Shown: positions 44,792 through 55,739 of the stretch, piece by piece
Layout: every line of letters begins with the position of its first letter
How positions within the stretch are numbered: the first letter of the stretch is position 1
Source: Pseudomonas sp. BN417
GTDB lineage: Bacteria; Pseudomonadota; Gammaproteobacteria; Pseudomonadales; Pseudomonadaceae
Direction: 5' to 3'
Length of the DNA stretch: 64,000 bases
Assembly: GCF_029871205.1 (NCBI RefSeq)
Contig: NZ_SSOJ01000140.1
Coordinates: 83,460 to 147,459 of the forward strand
The notes under the pieces: model-generated
Told to the model about the DNA's origin: nothing
The model's database searches: none
What the model saw: only the letters and a program-made list of their open reading frames with translations
Translations under genes and position numbers: made by a program

Positions 44792-45268
44792 ATGAGCACC
44801 CCGAAGAAGCGCCTCAACCGTTACAACCCCGCCAGTGACGACTTCAAGAAGGAGGAGTTCCCCTTCTACTGGATCGCCCGCGTCTATGGCCGCTACAACA
44901 TGGCCATGGAAAAGACCCTGAAGAAGATCGACCTGGACATCCCGCGCTGGCGCATCCTGTTCATCCTCAAGGAGAACGGCCAGTCGAGCATCTCGGAAAT
45001 CTCCGAGCACGCCATCGCCAAGCTCTCCACCGTCACCAAGATCGTCTACCGCATGAAGGACGACGGCCTGGTGGACACCGCCCCCTGCAGTAACGACGGC
45101 CGCGTGACCCAGGTGTCCATCACCGAGAAGGGCCGGCGCATGGTCGAAGAGATCCAGGTCAACACCGCGCACATCTTCACCAACAGCTTCAAGGACCTGA
45201 GCGAAGCCCAGATCGCCAAGCTCAACGGCACCCTGGAGAAGATCTACGCGAATTTGCCGGAGGATTGA
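44792..45268 (+). CDS. iacR: MarR-family regulator of indole-acetate genes
   Basis: 158-residue MarR repressor: N-terminal dimerisation helices (FYWIARVYGRYNMAMEKTLK), winged helix (SISEISEHAIAKLSTVTKIV, DGRVTQVSITEKGRRM). In P. putida 1290 IacR represses the iac operon and is released by indole-3-acetate. Here it is not next to iacG or iacH but at the end of the importer genes, about 5.8 kb from iacH. Identity rests on its family and on the neighbourhood. Confidence 0.82.
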   Translation: MSTPKKRLNRYNPASDDFKKEEFPFYWIARVYGRYNMAMEKTLKKIDLDIPRWRILFILKENGQSSISEISEHAIAKLSTVTKIVYRMKDDGLVDTAPCSNDGRVTQVSITEKGRRMVEEIQVNTAHIFTNSFKDLSEAQIAKLNGTLEKIYANLPED

Positions 45269-45296
45269 GCCGGCCTGTACCCGCCCTGCCCTCCCT

Positions 45297-45395
45297 TGTG
45301 GGGGCGAATTCATTCGCTATGCAGACCAAAGGTCTGCCCTTCGTACCAGACTTGGGGGCACTGCGTGCCCCTTAGCGATTGAAATCGCCCCCACA
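45297..45395. repeat. Family-1 palindromic repeat, copy 5
   Basis: TGTGGGGGCGAATTCATTCGC ... GCGATTGAAATCGCCCCCACA with inner GCAGACC/GGTCTGC and GGGGCACTGCGTGCCCC. Between convergent iacR and the AroE-like gene. Confidence 0.8.
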
Positions 45396-45411
45396 GGATT
45401 TCGCCACCCGC

Positions 45412-46230
45412 CTACCCTCGTGCGTACGCCGCCGCCCTTTCGATCAGCTCCGCCTCCGGCCGCACGCCGGTGTAGAGCACGAACTGCTCCACCGCCTGCA
45501 ACACGATGACCTCGGCGCCGGTAATCACCGGCTTGCCCAGTTCGCGGGCGAGAAGGATCAGCGGGGTTTCCACCGGCAAGGCCACGACATCGAAAATCCA
45601 CTGCGCCGCTTCCACCTGCTCGCGGCTGAAGGCCAGGGTGTCGGCCTCCGGGCCTCCTTCCATGCCCAGCGGGGTGACGTTGACCAGCATCTGCGGCCTG
45701 GTATCGCCCAGTTCCGCCAGCCATTCATAGCCACAGCCCGCCGCCAGCGCCGGGCCGGTTTCCGGGTTGCGGGCGAGGATGCCACCGTGGCGATAACCGC
45801 TGTCGCGAAACGCACTGGCCACGGCCTTGGCCATGCCACCGCTGCCGCGCAGGGCGAAGCGGATGTCCTTGGGCACCGCACGGCTTTCGAGGAGGCTGGC
45901 CACGGCGCTGTAGTCGGTGTTGTAGCCCTTCAGCCAGCCGTCGTCGGCGACTATGGTGTTCACCGACTGGATGGCCGAGGCGGAGGCGTCCAGCTCGTCC
46001 AGCAGCGGGATGCAGGCTTCCTTGAACGGCATCGACACCGCCGAGCCGCGGATGCCAAGGGCACGGATGCCGCCGATGGCCGCTGGCAGATCGCGGGTGG
46101 TGAAGGCCTTGTAGATGAAGTCCAGGTCCAGGGCTTCATAGAGGTAGTTCTGAAAGCGCGTGCCGAAGTTGCCGGGGCGACCGGACAGCGACATGCAGAG
46201 CCGGGTGTCCCGGCTGATGGGGCGGGGCAT
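45412..46230 (-). CDS. AroE-like shikimate/quinate dehydrogenase homologue
   Basis: 272 residues of the shikimate dehydrogenase family: MSLSGRPGNFGTRFQNYLYE, catalytic Lys70 in SMPFKEACIPLLDEL, Asn91 in SVNTI and Asp106 in NTDYSAV. The cofactor loop reads RGSGGMAKAVA. The substrate pocket start (SLSGRPGNFGTRFQN) differs from biosynthetic AroE (which has SxS with a PxxHN), so this is probably an AroE-like catabolic or unassigned paralogue. It is flanked by two family-1 repeats, so it is a single-gene unit. Function not assigned. Confidence 0.78.
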   Translation of the reverse strand: MPRPISRDTRLCMSLSGRPGNFGTRFQNYLYEALDLDFIYKAFTTRDLPAAIGGIRALGIRGSAVSMPFKEACIPLLDELDASASAIQSVNTIVADDGWLKGYNTDYSAVASLLESRAVPKDIRFALRGSGGMAKAVASAFRDSGYRHGGILARNPETGPALAAGCGYEWLAELGDTRPQMLVNVTPLGMEGGPEADTLAFSREQVEAAQWIFDVVALPVETPLILLARELGKPVITGAEVIVLQAVEQFVLYTGVRPEAELIERAAAYARG

Positions 46231-46265
46231 GGAATCTCCGTTTGGCGACGGGGCTGTGGCTTTTC

Positions 46266-46352
46266 TGTGGGGGCGAATTTATTCGCTAAGGGGCACGAAG
46301 TGCCCCCAAGGGCAGACCTGCGGTCTGCATAGCGAATGAATTCGCCCCCACA
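46266..46352. repeat. Family-1 palindromic repeat, copy 6 (inverted module order)
   Basis: TGTGGGGGCGAATTTATTCGC and GCGAATGAATTCGCCCCCACA, with the GGGGCAC/GTGCCCC module before the GCAGACC/GGTCTGC module, the opposite order to copies 3 and 5. Confidence 0.8.
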
Positions 46353-46378
46353 AGGAAAGGGGAAGCCTGTGCGGGTCC

Positions 46379-48004
46379 TCAGAAAATGTAATCCGTGGTC
46401 AGGAAGTTCGACTCGCGGTTGCGGATGATCTCGCTGACCAGTTCCTTGTTGTCCGCCTGGAATTTCGTCGCTACCAGGGTGCGGATGGAGAACACGCGCA
46501 GGGCGTCATGTACCGACAGCGTGCCCTCGGCGGAGTTCTTCCGGCCGTTGAAGGGGAAGGTGTCCGGGCCACGCTGACACTGGGCATTGATATTGATGCG
46601 GCCCACCTGGTTGGCGAAGGCGTCCACCAGGCGGCCGACCTGGGCCGGGTCGTTGCCGAACAGGCTGAGCTGCTGGCCGTAGTCGGAATGGAGGACGTAG
46701 TCGATCACCTCCTCAAGCTCGCGGTAAGGCACCACCGGGATCAGCGGGCCGAACTGCTCTTCGTTGTACAGGCGCATGTCCCGGCTCACCGGGCTCAGCA
46801 CAGCGGGATAGAAAAAGCTCTGCCGGTGGCTGCCGCCGCCCGGGTTGACCACCTTGGCGCCCTTGGCCACGGCATCCGCCAGCAGAGTGTTGAGGTAGTC
46901 GACCTTGCCCGGCTCGGGCAGCGGGGTCAGGGCCACACCATCGACCCAGGGCATGCCGGGCTTGAGCGCGGCGAGCTTGGCGCAGAACTTGTCGAGGAAG
47001 GGCTCGAGCACATCCTCGTGCACGAAGAGGATCTTCAGCGCGGTGCAGCGCTGGCCGTTGAAGGACAGCGCGCCAGTGATGGCTTCGCTCACCGCGTTGT
47101 CCAGGTCCACCCTGGACAGGACGATGCCCGGGTTCTTCGCATCCAGGCCCAGGGCCGCGCGCAAGCGGTGCGGGCGCGGGTGCAGTTTCTTCAGGTCGCT
47201 GGCGCCGGAGTGAGTGCCGATGAAGGCGAACACATCCACCTTGCCGCTGGCCATCAGCGCACTGACGGTGTCGCGGCCACGACCGTAGATGATGTTGATG
47301 ACGCCCGGCGGGAAGCTGTCGCGGAAGGCCTCCAGCAGCGGGCGGATCAGCAGCACGCCGAACTTGGCCGGCTTGAACACCACGGTGTTGCCCATGATCA
47401 GCGCCGGGATCAGGGTGGTGAAGGTCTCGTTCAGCGGGTAGTTGTAGGGGCCCATGCACAGGGCCACGCCCAGCGGCACCCGGCGGATCTGGCCGAGGGT
47501 GCCCTGCTCCAGCTCGAAACGACTGGAACGGCGGTCCAGCTCCTTGAGCGCCTCGATGGTGTCGACCATGTAGTCGCAGGTGCGGTCGAACTCCTTCTCG
47601 GAATCCTTGAGGTTCTTGCCGATTTCCCACATCAGCAGCTTGACCACCGCCTCGCGCTGCTCGCGCATGCGCGCCAGGAATTTCTCCACATGCTGGATGC
47701 GCTCGGCCACGCGCATCGTCGGCCAGAGCCCCTGGCCGTGGTCGTAGGCCGCTACCGCCGAGTCAAGCGCAGCCAGCGCGGCGTCGGCGTCCAGCAGCGG
47801 CGTGCTGCCCAGTACCACCTGCTCATCGCCCTTGTCGCCGGCCAGGAAGATCGGGCTGCGTACCGCGGCCAGAGGGCCATCCCAGCGCAGCAGCTCGCCG
47901 TTCACCAGGTATTCGCGCTGCTCGATGGGCGCGCCGGGGCGATAGCGCTCGGGGATTTCGGCAGCAGTGGGGAACAGCGCATCGAGATTCTTGTTGTCGG
48001 TCAT
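46379..48004 (-). CDS. GapN-like NADP-type aldehyde dehydrogenase
   Basis: 541 residues, similar in layout to non-phosphorylating glyceraldehyde-3-phosphate dehydrogenase: MGPYNYPLNETFTTLIPAL, NTVVFKPAKFG, FIGTHSGASDLKK and the nucleophile Cys320 in SFNGQRCTALKI. At the position of the usual general-base Glu (LELGGK) it reads LGLDAKNP with Gly286. If GapN-like, it would oxidise glyceraldehyde-3-phosphate to 3-phosphoglycerate, linking to the sugar genes on its right; an aldehyde from the left-hand pathways is the alternative. AACAAGAA falls in codons 4-6. Confidence 0.78.
   Translation of the reverse strand: MTDNKNLDALFPTAAEIPERYRPGAPIEQREYLVNGELLRWDGPLAAVRSPIFLAGDKGDEQVVLGSTPLLDADAALAALDSAVAAYDHGQGLWPTMRVAERIQHVEKFLARMREQREAVVKLLMWEIGKNLKDSEKEFDRTCDYMVDTIEALKELDRRSSRFELEQGTLGQIRRVPLGVALCMGPYNYPLNETFTTLIPALIMGNTVVFKPAKFGVLLIRPLLEAFRDSFPPGVINIIYGRGRDTVSALMASGKVDVFAFIGTHSGASDLKKLHPRPHRLRAALGLDAKNPGIVLSRVDLDNAVSEAITGALSFNGQRCTALKILFVHEDVLEPFLDKFCAKLAALKPGMPWVDGVALTPLPEPGKVDYLNTLLADAVAKGAKVVNPGGGSHRQSFFYPAVLSPVSRDMRLYNEEQFGPLIPVVPYRELEEVIDYVLHSDYGQQLSLFGNDPAQVGRLVDAFANQVGRININAQCQRGPDTFPFNGRKNSAEGTLSVHDALRVFSIRTLVATKFQADNKELVSEIIRNRESNFLTTDYIF
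47988..47995 (-). promoter_or_regulatory. Hfq/Crc-type CA motif in the aldehyde dehydrogenase start
   Basis: AACAAGAA in the mRNA at codons 4-6. Confidence 0.3.
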
Positions 48005-48130
48005 TGCTCATCCCTCGGAAACGGACGGGTGAAGGTGAAGTCAGGTTTTAACGTGGTTTTTTCGTTTGGTAAATCGTTTCAGCAAACCGTTTGGCGGAAT
48101 CCCCTGCAGGGGATCGAAAGGGATTGGATC

Positions 48131-48190
48131 GGTAGCCCGGATGAAATCCGGGGGCATTGGTAGTCCGCTCCCGGATTGCATCCGGGCTAC
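48131..48190. repeat. Two family-3 palindromes in tandem
   Basis: GGTAGCCCGGATGAAATCCGG followed by CCCGGATTGCATCCGGGCTAC. The rest of 48005-48327 is filled by this and the next repeat; no gene is seen. Confidence 0.7.
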
Positions 48191-48195
48191 AGAAC

Positions 48196-48300
48196 TGTGG
48201 GGGCGAATTCATTCGCTTAGCAGGCCGAAGGGCTGCCCTTCAAACTCCCCCGGGGGGGGGGGGCACTGCGTGCCCCTCAGCGAATGAATTCGCCCCCACA
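48196..48300. repeat. Family-1 palindromic repeat, copy 7, with a 12-G run
   Basis: TGTGGGGGCGAATTCATTCGC and GCGAATGAATTCGCCCCCACA enclose GGGGCACTGCGTGCCCC. A run of five C and twelve G at 48247-48263 is unlike other copies. Confidence 0.8.
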
Positions 48301-48327
48301 AAAAAGCAAGCAGCGCCTTCGCCGGGC

Positions 48328-49017
48328 TCAGCCCAGCAGCGCCAGCGCCTCGGCGGAACATTCCTCGATCCGCTGCCAATCGCCGTTGCGGATCCACTCC
48401 TTGTCCATCATCCAGGTGCCGCCCACGCACATCACGTTGGCCAGGGCCATGTAGTCGCGCAGGTTGCCGGGGTTGACCCCGCCGGTGGGGCAGAAGCGGA
48501 TGCCGGGGAAGGGTCCGCCGAAGGCCTTGAGGGCCTTGATGCCGCCGCAGATCTCCGCCGGGAACAGCTTGAAGCGCCGGTAGCCCAGGGCGTAGCCGAG
48601 CATGATCTCGGAAGCGCTGCTGATGCCGGGTAACAGCGGCAGCGGGCTGTAGACGCCGGCGCGCAGCAGTTCGGCGGTGCAGCCGGGGGTGACGATGAAC
48701 TGCGAGCCGGCGGCTTCGGCCTCGGCCAGCATCAGCTCGTCGAGCACGGTGCCGGCGCCGACGCACAGCTCCGGGCGCTGCTCGCGCAAGGTGCGGATGG
48801 CGGCCAGGCCGTGTTCCGAGCGCAGGGTGATTTCCAGGGTGCGCAGGCCGCCGGCGGCCAGGGCATCGGCCAGCGGCAGGACGTCCTGCTCGCGCTCGAT
48901 GGTGATCACCGGGAGGATGCGCGCGGCGCCACAGAGAATATCGATCAGGGCGGCCTTGTCGGCCATGCTCGGCGGGGCGTCGCGACTGGTGGCCCGGTTG
49001 CTGGGGAGACTGGTCAT
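48328..49017 (-). CDS. eda: KDPG aldolase (2-keto-3-deoxy-6-phosphogluconate aldolase)
   Basis: 229 residues. Glu62 in LEITLRS and Schiff-base Lys150 in YRRFKLFPAE are the active-site residues; FCPTGGVNPGN binds phosphate. Splits KDPG to pyruvate and glyceraldehyde-3-phosphate, closing the Entner-Doudoroff route. Third gene of zwf-pgl-eda. AAGGA lies seven bases before ATG 49017; a shorter start near residue 18 is possible. Confidence 0.95.
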   Translation of the reverse strand: MTSLPSNRATSRDAPPSMADKAALIDILCGAARILPVITIEREQDVLPLADALAAGGLRTLEITLRSEHGLAAIRTLREQRPELCVGAGTVLDELMLAEAEAAGSQFIVTPGCTAELLRAGVYSPLPLLPGISSASEIMLGYALGYRRFKLFPAEICGGIKALKAFGGPFPGIRFCPTGGVNPGNLRDYMALANVMCVGGTWMMDKEWIRNGDWQRIEECSAEALALLG

Positions 49018-49033
49018 ATACGGTCCTTCGGGC

Positions 49034-49733
49034 TCAGGGGCACCAGTGGATTTCCAGGGGTCGATGGAGGAAGGCGCGGATCGGCATCGCCGCCACGTCG
49101 TCCCCGGCCAGGGCGTCGGCCAGGGTCGCCAGCTTGGCCTGGCCCTGCACGGCCAGCAGGGTCAGCTGGGCGCTGGCCAACAGCGGCAAGGTCAGGGTCA
49201 GGCGCTGATGCGGCACGCTGGGCGCCAGCATCGGCAGGCAGCGCTGCGGGCAATCGGCGCCCAGGGCCTCACGCAGGTTCGGGCTGCCGGGGAAGAGCGA
49301 GGCAGTGTGGCCATCCTCGCCCATGCCCAACACCAGCACATCGATGGGCGCCAGCTCGGCCAGCGCCGCAGCGGCCAGGCGGGCCGACTCTTCCACGCTC
49401 GGGGCGCTCTGGTAGAGGCCGAAGAAGCGCGCCCTGGCGGCTTCCCCTTGCAGCAGGTGGCGGCGCACCAGGCCCTCATTGCTGTCCGGATGGCTGACCG
49501 GCACCCAGCGCTCGTCAGCCAGGCTGACGGTCACTTTCGACCAGTCGAGAACCTGGCTGGACAGCCGCTCGAAAAAGGCCACCGGGCTGCGCCCGCCGGA
49601 CACCACCAACACAGCCGAGCCGCGGGAATCGAGGGCCGCGCGCAGGGCGTTGGCCACGGTGATGGCCAATTCACCGGCCAGTTGTTCGGGGCTGCCGAGG
49701 GCGAGCCCGGTGACCTGCCGCGGCAGGTCGAGA

Positions 49734-49747
<14 letters not shown>
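49034..49747 (-). CDS. pgl: 6-phosphogluconolactonase
   Basis: 237 residues (DevB/SOL type): [38 protein letters not shown] and [19 protein letters not shown]. Hydrolyses 6-phosphogluconolactone from Zwf. Start 49747 ([12 protein letters not shown]) overlaps the zwf stop by 14 bases; 17 bp separate it from eda. Confidence 0.95.
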
Positions 49748-51203
<1,456 letters not shown>

Positions 51204-51208
51204 GATAT

Positions 51209-51216
51209 TTGTTCTT
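51209..51216 (-). promoter_or_regulatory. Hfq/Crc-type CA motif before zwf
   Basis: AAGAACAA in the mRNA, between GGAAG and the zwf ATG. Confidence 0.4.
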
Positions 51217-51269
51217 CCTTCAAACATGAGCTTATGAATACACCCAAAGGAGCGGCTCATCAAGACAAA

Positions 51270-51289
51270 ATGTAGTAATAAAACTACAT
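51270..51289. promoter_or_regulatory. HexR operator
   Basis: ATGTAGT-AATAAA-ACTACAT, a perfect palindrome matching the known TGTAGT/ACTACA HexR site. Located between divergent hexR and zwf, about 70 bp before zwf. Confidence 0.85.
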
Positions 51290-51367
51290 TTACCCATATC
51301 CCAGATTCCGGTGGCTCACCCCTGATACGATAGGCCACCGATTGCAGGCCCCTTCCCAGGAACCCAA

Positions 51368-52237
51368 ATGGACCGCGTGCACAACCTGCTGGAACAGATC
51401 CAGAACCGCCTCGACGAGCTCAACAAGGCCGAACGCAAGGTCGCCGAAGTGATACTGCGCGACCCGCAACAGGCCACCCGCTACAGCATCGCCGCACTGG
51501 CCCAGGCGGCGCAGGTCAGCGAACCGACGGTGAATCGCTTCTGCCGCTCCTTCGGCGTCAACGGCTATCCGGAACTGAAGATGCAGCTGGCCCAGAGCCT
51601 GGCCAGCGGCGCCGCCTACGTGAGCCAGGCGGTTGCGGCCGACGACGGTCCCGAGGCCTACACGCGGAAGATCTTCGGCAGCGCCATCGCCTCGCTGGAC
51701 AGCGCCCTGCAAAGCCTCGACCCGCAACTGATCAGCCGCGCCGTGGACCTGATGATCCAGGCCCGGCAGATCCACTTCTTCGGCCTCGGCGCCTCGGCCT
51801 CGGTGGCCCTCGACGCCCAGCACAAGTTCTTCCGCTTCAACCTCGCCGTCTCCGCCCACTCCGATGTGCTGATGCAGCGCATGCTGGCCTCGGTGGCCCA
51901 CACGGGCGACCTCTTCGTGATCATTTCCTACACCGGCCGCACCCGCGAACTGGTGGAAGTGGCACGCCTGGCGCGGCAGAACGGCGCCTCCGTACTCGGC
52001 CTCACCGCCGCCAACTCGCCGCTGGCCAAGGCCAGCACCCTGAGCTTGGACATCCCCCTGCCGGAAGACACTGACATCTACATGCCGATGACTTCGCGCA
52101 TCATCCAGCTCACCGTGCTCGACGTGCTCGCCACCGGCATGACCCTGCGCCGCGGCGTGGACTTCCAGCCGCACCTGCGCAGGATCAAGGAAAGCCTCAA
52201 CGCCAGCCGGTATCCGAGTGACGAAGAGCCTTCCTGA
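51368..52237 (+). CDS. hexR: RpiR-family repressor HexR
   Basis: 289 residues: N-terminal RpiR helix-turn-helix ([39 protein letters not shown]) and C-terminal SIS sugar-phosphate domain ([38 protein letters not shown]). HexR binds KDPG and releases zwf-pgl-eda and other glucose genes. An R5-type hairpin follows. Confidence 0.95.
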   Translation: MDRVHNLLEQIQNRLDELNKAERKVAEVILRDPQQATRYSIAALAQAAQVSEPTVNRFCRSFGVNGYPELKMQLAQSLASGAAYVSQAVAADDGPEAYTRKIFGSAIASLDSALQSLDPQLISRAVDLMIQARQIHFFGLGASASVALDAQHKFFRFNLAVSAHSDVLMQRMLASVAHTGDLFVIISYTGRTRELVEVARLARQNGASVLGLTAANSPLAKASTLSLDIPLPEDTDIYMPMTSRIIQLTVLDVLATGMTLRRGVDFQPHLRRIKESLNASRYPSDEEPS

Positions 52238-52242
52238 GGCAA

Positions 52243-52290
52243 CCCTCTCCCCCGGCCCCTCTCCCTTCAGGGAGAGGGTTGGGGAGAGGG
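52243..52290. terminator. Family-5 hairpin between convergent hexR and mutarotase genes
   Basis: CCCTCTCCCC...CCCTCTCCCT-TC-AGGGAGAGGG...GGGGAGAGGG, a long stem with a small mismatch. Serves as a probable bidirectional end; no T-run. Confidence 0.6.
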
Positions 52291-52313
52291 CAACGGAGAC
52301 CAGCCCCCACGGC

Positions 52314-53216
52314 TCATCCCACCCACGCCTCCAGGCTCAACCTCGCGTCCTCCCCCGCTACCAGGGTCACACTGTCCTCGCCGCAGGCCGCGCCCTGCAC
52401 GGATAAGAAACCCAAGCCCTCCGCCCAGCTCACCTCACAGAGCGGCCGGCTACCGGGGTGCCAGACCACAGTGTTGGCATTGCCGCCGCCATCGATGCAG
52501 ATGCGCCTTTGCCAGCCCGGGTCCTGGATGCGCACCCGGCCACCCTGGCGGAACACCTTGTGGCAACCGTCGCTGATGCGCAGCTCGCCGTCCTGCCGAC
52601 ACGGCTCGCGGCTCAGCAGGTCGCGGCCCTCGGCGCCCGCCAGTCCCAGCAGTCCGACCCGAGCCACATCGCTGACCCGCCAGTAGGCGTGCAACCCATG
52701 ACTGAGGACGCAGGGCTCGCTGTCGCGGTGGCGGGTGGTGAGTTGCAGGCTCATGCGCTCGCCCAGTTCCGCCTCCAGCTCCACCTGCCAGTCGTGCAGG
52801 TCGAGACGCCAGCTGAGATGCACCCCGTCGCCATCCACCTCCTTGCAGGTCAGCCGCCAATCGGAGAGGCGCGCCCAGCCGTGGTGGGGCCAACCGCCCT
52901 CCATGGGGTGGCGGCCGAACCAGGGCCAGCACACCGGCACGCCACCACGAATGGCGCCGATCCGCGGCCAGCGCGCCGCGCACCAGAGCAGCGGACGCTC
53001 GCCGCGCGGCTGGAAGTGCAGCAACTGCCCGCCCTGGCGGCTGAACACCGCCTGGCAGCGCGGGTGCTCCACCAGCAGCAGCTCCCGCCCCTGCTGCTCG
53101 CTCCAGCGGAACGGCTGCCCGGCCGCCGGTCGCAACAAGTCGGCGAAGGGATGGTCCGCGCCCTCCCCCGCCTTCACCCGTTGCACCCGGGCAGGGCGTG
53201 GCTCACCGGCGCTCAC
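52314..53216 (-). CDS. D-hexose-6-phosphate mutarotase-like protein
   Basis: 300 residues of the aldose-1-epimerase (YeaD) family: GVPVCWPWFGRHP, HHGWARLSDWRL, CVLSHGLHAYWRVSDV and NTVVWHPG. Interconverts anomers of hexose-6-phosphate, helping supply the Zwf substrate. The start is GTG 53216 with GGAG five bases upstream, immediately after the porin stop, so it ends the gltBFGK-porin operon. Confidence 0.88.
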   Translation of the reverse strand: MSAGEPRPARVQRVKAGEGADHPFADLLRPAAGQPFRWSEQQGRELLLVEHPRCQAVFSRQGGQLLHFQPRGERPLLWCAARWPRIGAIRGGVPVCWPWFGRHPMEGGWPHHGWARLSDWRLTCKEVDGDGVHLSWRLDLHDWQVELEAELGERMSLQLTTRHRDSEPCVLSHGLHAYWRVSDVARVGLLGLAGAEGRDLLSREPCRQDGELRISDGCHKVFRQGGRVRIQDPGWQRRICIDGGGNANTVVWHPGSRPLCEVSWAEGLGFLSVQGAACGEDSVTLVAGEDARLSLEAWVG

Positions 53217-53228
53217 CAAGGCTCCGCA

Positions 53229-54467
<1,239 letters not shown>

Positions 54468-54475
54468 TTATTGTT
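54468..54475 (-). promoter_or_regulatory. Hfq/Crc-type CA motif before the porin gene
   Basis: AACAATAA followed by AAAATCTGGAG in the mRNA. Confidence 0.45.
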
Positions 54476-54515
54476 GTGTTTCGATGGATCGCCGTGCCGG
54501 AACCTCCCGGCTCTG

Positions 54516-54575
54516 GTAGCCCGGATGCAATCCGGGAAGGCCGTGCCAGCCGCCCCCGGATTTCATCCGGGCTAC
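54516..54575. repeat. Two family-3 palindromes in tandem
   Basis: GTAGCCCGGATGCAATCCGGG, 20-odd bases, then CCCGGATTTCATCCGGGCTAC, in the gap between gltK and the porin gene. Confidence 0.7.
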
Positions 54576-54579
54576 AGAT

Positions 54580-55728
54580 TCAACGCCCCTTCAGCTGCGC
54601 GACCCTGGCCGGCCGCTCGGGGTTGCTCGCCCTTTCCAGGCCGCCCAGGCGCTCGCCGCTTTGCGCGTCGAACAGCAGCACCTTGTCCAGGGCGAACTGC
54701 AGGTCGAGGATCTCGCCCGCCCGCGGCGCGGCATCTGGCGCCAGGCGTACGCAGACCTTGGTCTGGTTGATCTCGACGAAGGCCAGGGTGTCCGGCCCGG
54801 TGGGTTCGAGCACCTGCACCTCGGCGCGGATGCCTGCCGCGGCGCCGCCGACCTGGATCTGTTCCGGGCGGATGCCGAGGATCAGCTCGCGCCCCTCCAG
54901 TTCGCTGTCGGCCTCGCCCAGGGGCAGTTCGCAATGGCCGTCGGCGCTGTCCAGCAGGCCCACCAGGCGACCCTCGCGGCGCTGCAGGCGCAGGGGTATG
55001 AAGTTCATCGGCGGCGAGCCCATGAAGCCGGCGACGAAGAGGTTGGCCGGGTCGTTGTAGATCTCTCGCGGGGTGCCGAACTGCTGGATGATGCCGTCCT
55101 TCATCACCGCCACCTTGTCGCCCAGGGTCATGGCCTCGATCTGGTCGTGGGTCACGTAGACGGTGGTGGTCTTCAGCCGCTGGTGCATCAGCTTGATCTC
55201 GGTGCGCATCTCCACCCGCAGCTTGGCGTCAAGGTTTGACAGTGGTTCGTCGAACAGGTAGATCTTCGGCCGCCGCGCCAGGGCCCGGCCCATGGCCACG
55301 CGCTGTTGCTGGCCACCGGAAAGCTGGCCGGGCTTGCGCTCCAGCAGGTGCTCGATCTGCAGCAGCTTGGCCACGCGGGCGACTTCGGCGTCGATCTCGG
55401 TGGCGGGCAGCTTGCGGATCTTCAGGCCGAAGGCGATGTTCTCGCGCACGCTCATGGTCGGGTACAGGGCGTAGGACTGGAACACCATGGCGATGTCCCG
55501 GTCCTTGGGGCTCATGCCGCTGATGTCGGCGTCGTCCACCAGGATCGCCCCGCCGCTGATGCTCTCCAGCCCGGCGATGCAGTTCATCAGGGTGGATTTG
55601 CCGCAGCCGGAGGGCCCAACCAGGATCAGGAACTCACCGGAGTCGATGGACAGCTCGATGTTCTTCAGGGTGTCCGCCAGGCCGCTGCCGTAGGACTTGT
55701 TGACGTTGCGCAGTTCGAGGGTAGCCAT
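54580..55728 (-). CDS. gltK: Glucose ABC importer ATPase
   Basis: 382 residues of the UgpC/MalK type. Walker [10 protein letters not shown], signature [16 protein letters not shown], Walker [26 protein letters not shown], and a C-terminal regulatory domain ([12 protein letters not shown]). Start 55728 fits the [14 protein letters not shown] beginning; the longer frame is an overlap with gltG. Confidence 0.94.
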   Translation of the reverse strand: MATLELRNVNKSYGSGLADTLKNIELSIDSGEFLILVGPSGCGKSTLMNCIAGLESISGGAILVDDADISGMSPKDRDIAMVFQSYALYPTMSVRENIAFGLKIRKLPATEIDAEVARVAKLLQIEHLLERKPGQLSGGQQQRVAMGRALARRPKIYLFDEPLSNLDAKLRVEMRTEIKLMHQRLKTTTVYVTHDQIEAMTLGDKVAVMKDGIIQQFGTPREIYNDPANLFVAGFMGSPPMNFIPLRLQRREGRLVGLLDSADGHCELPLGEADSELEGRELILGIRPEQIQVGGAAAGIRAEVQVLEPTGPDTLAFVEINQTKVCVRLAPDAAPRAGEILDLQFALDKVLLFDAQSGERLGGLERASNPERPARVAQLKGR

Positions 55729-55739
55729 GGGTGCGACTC

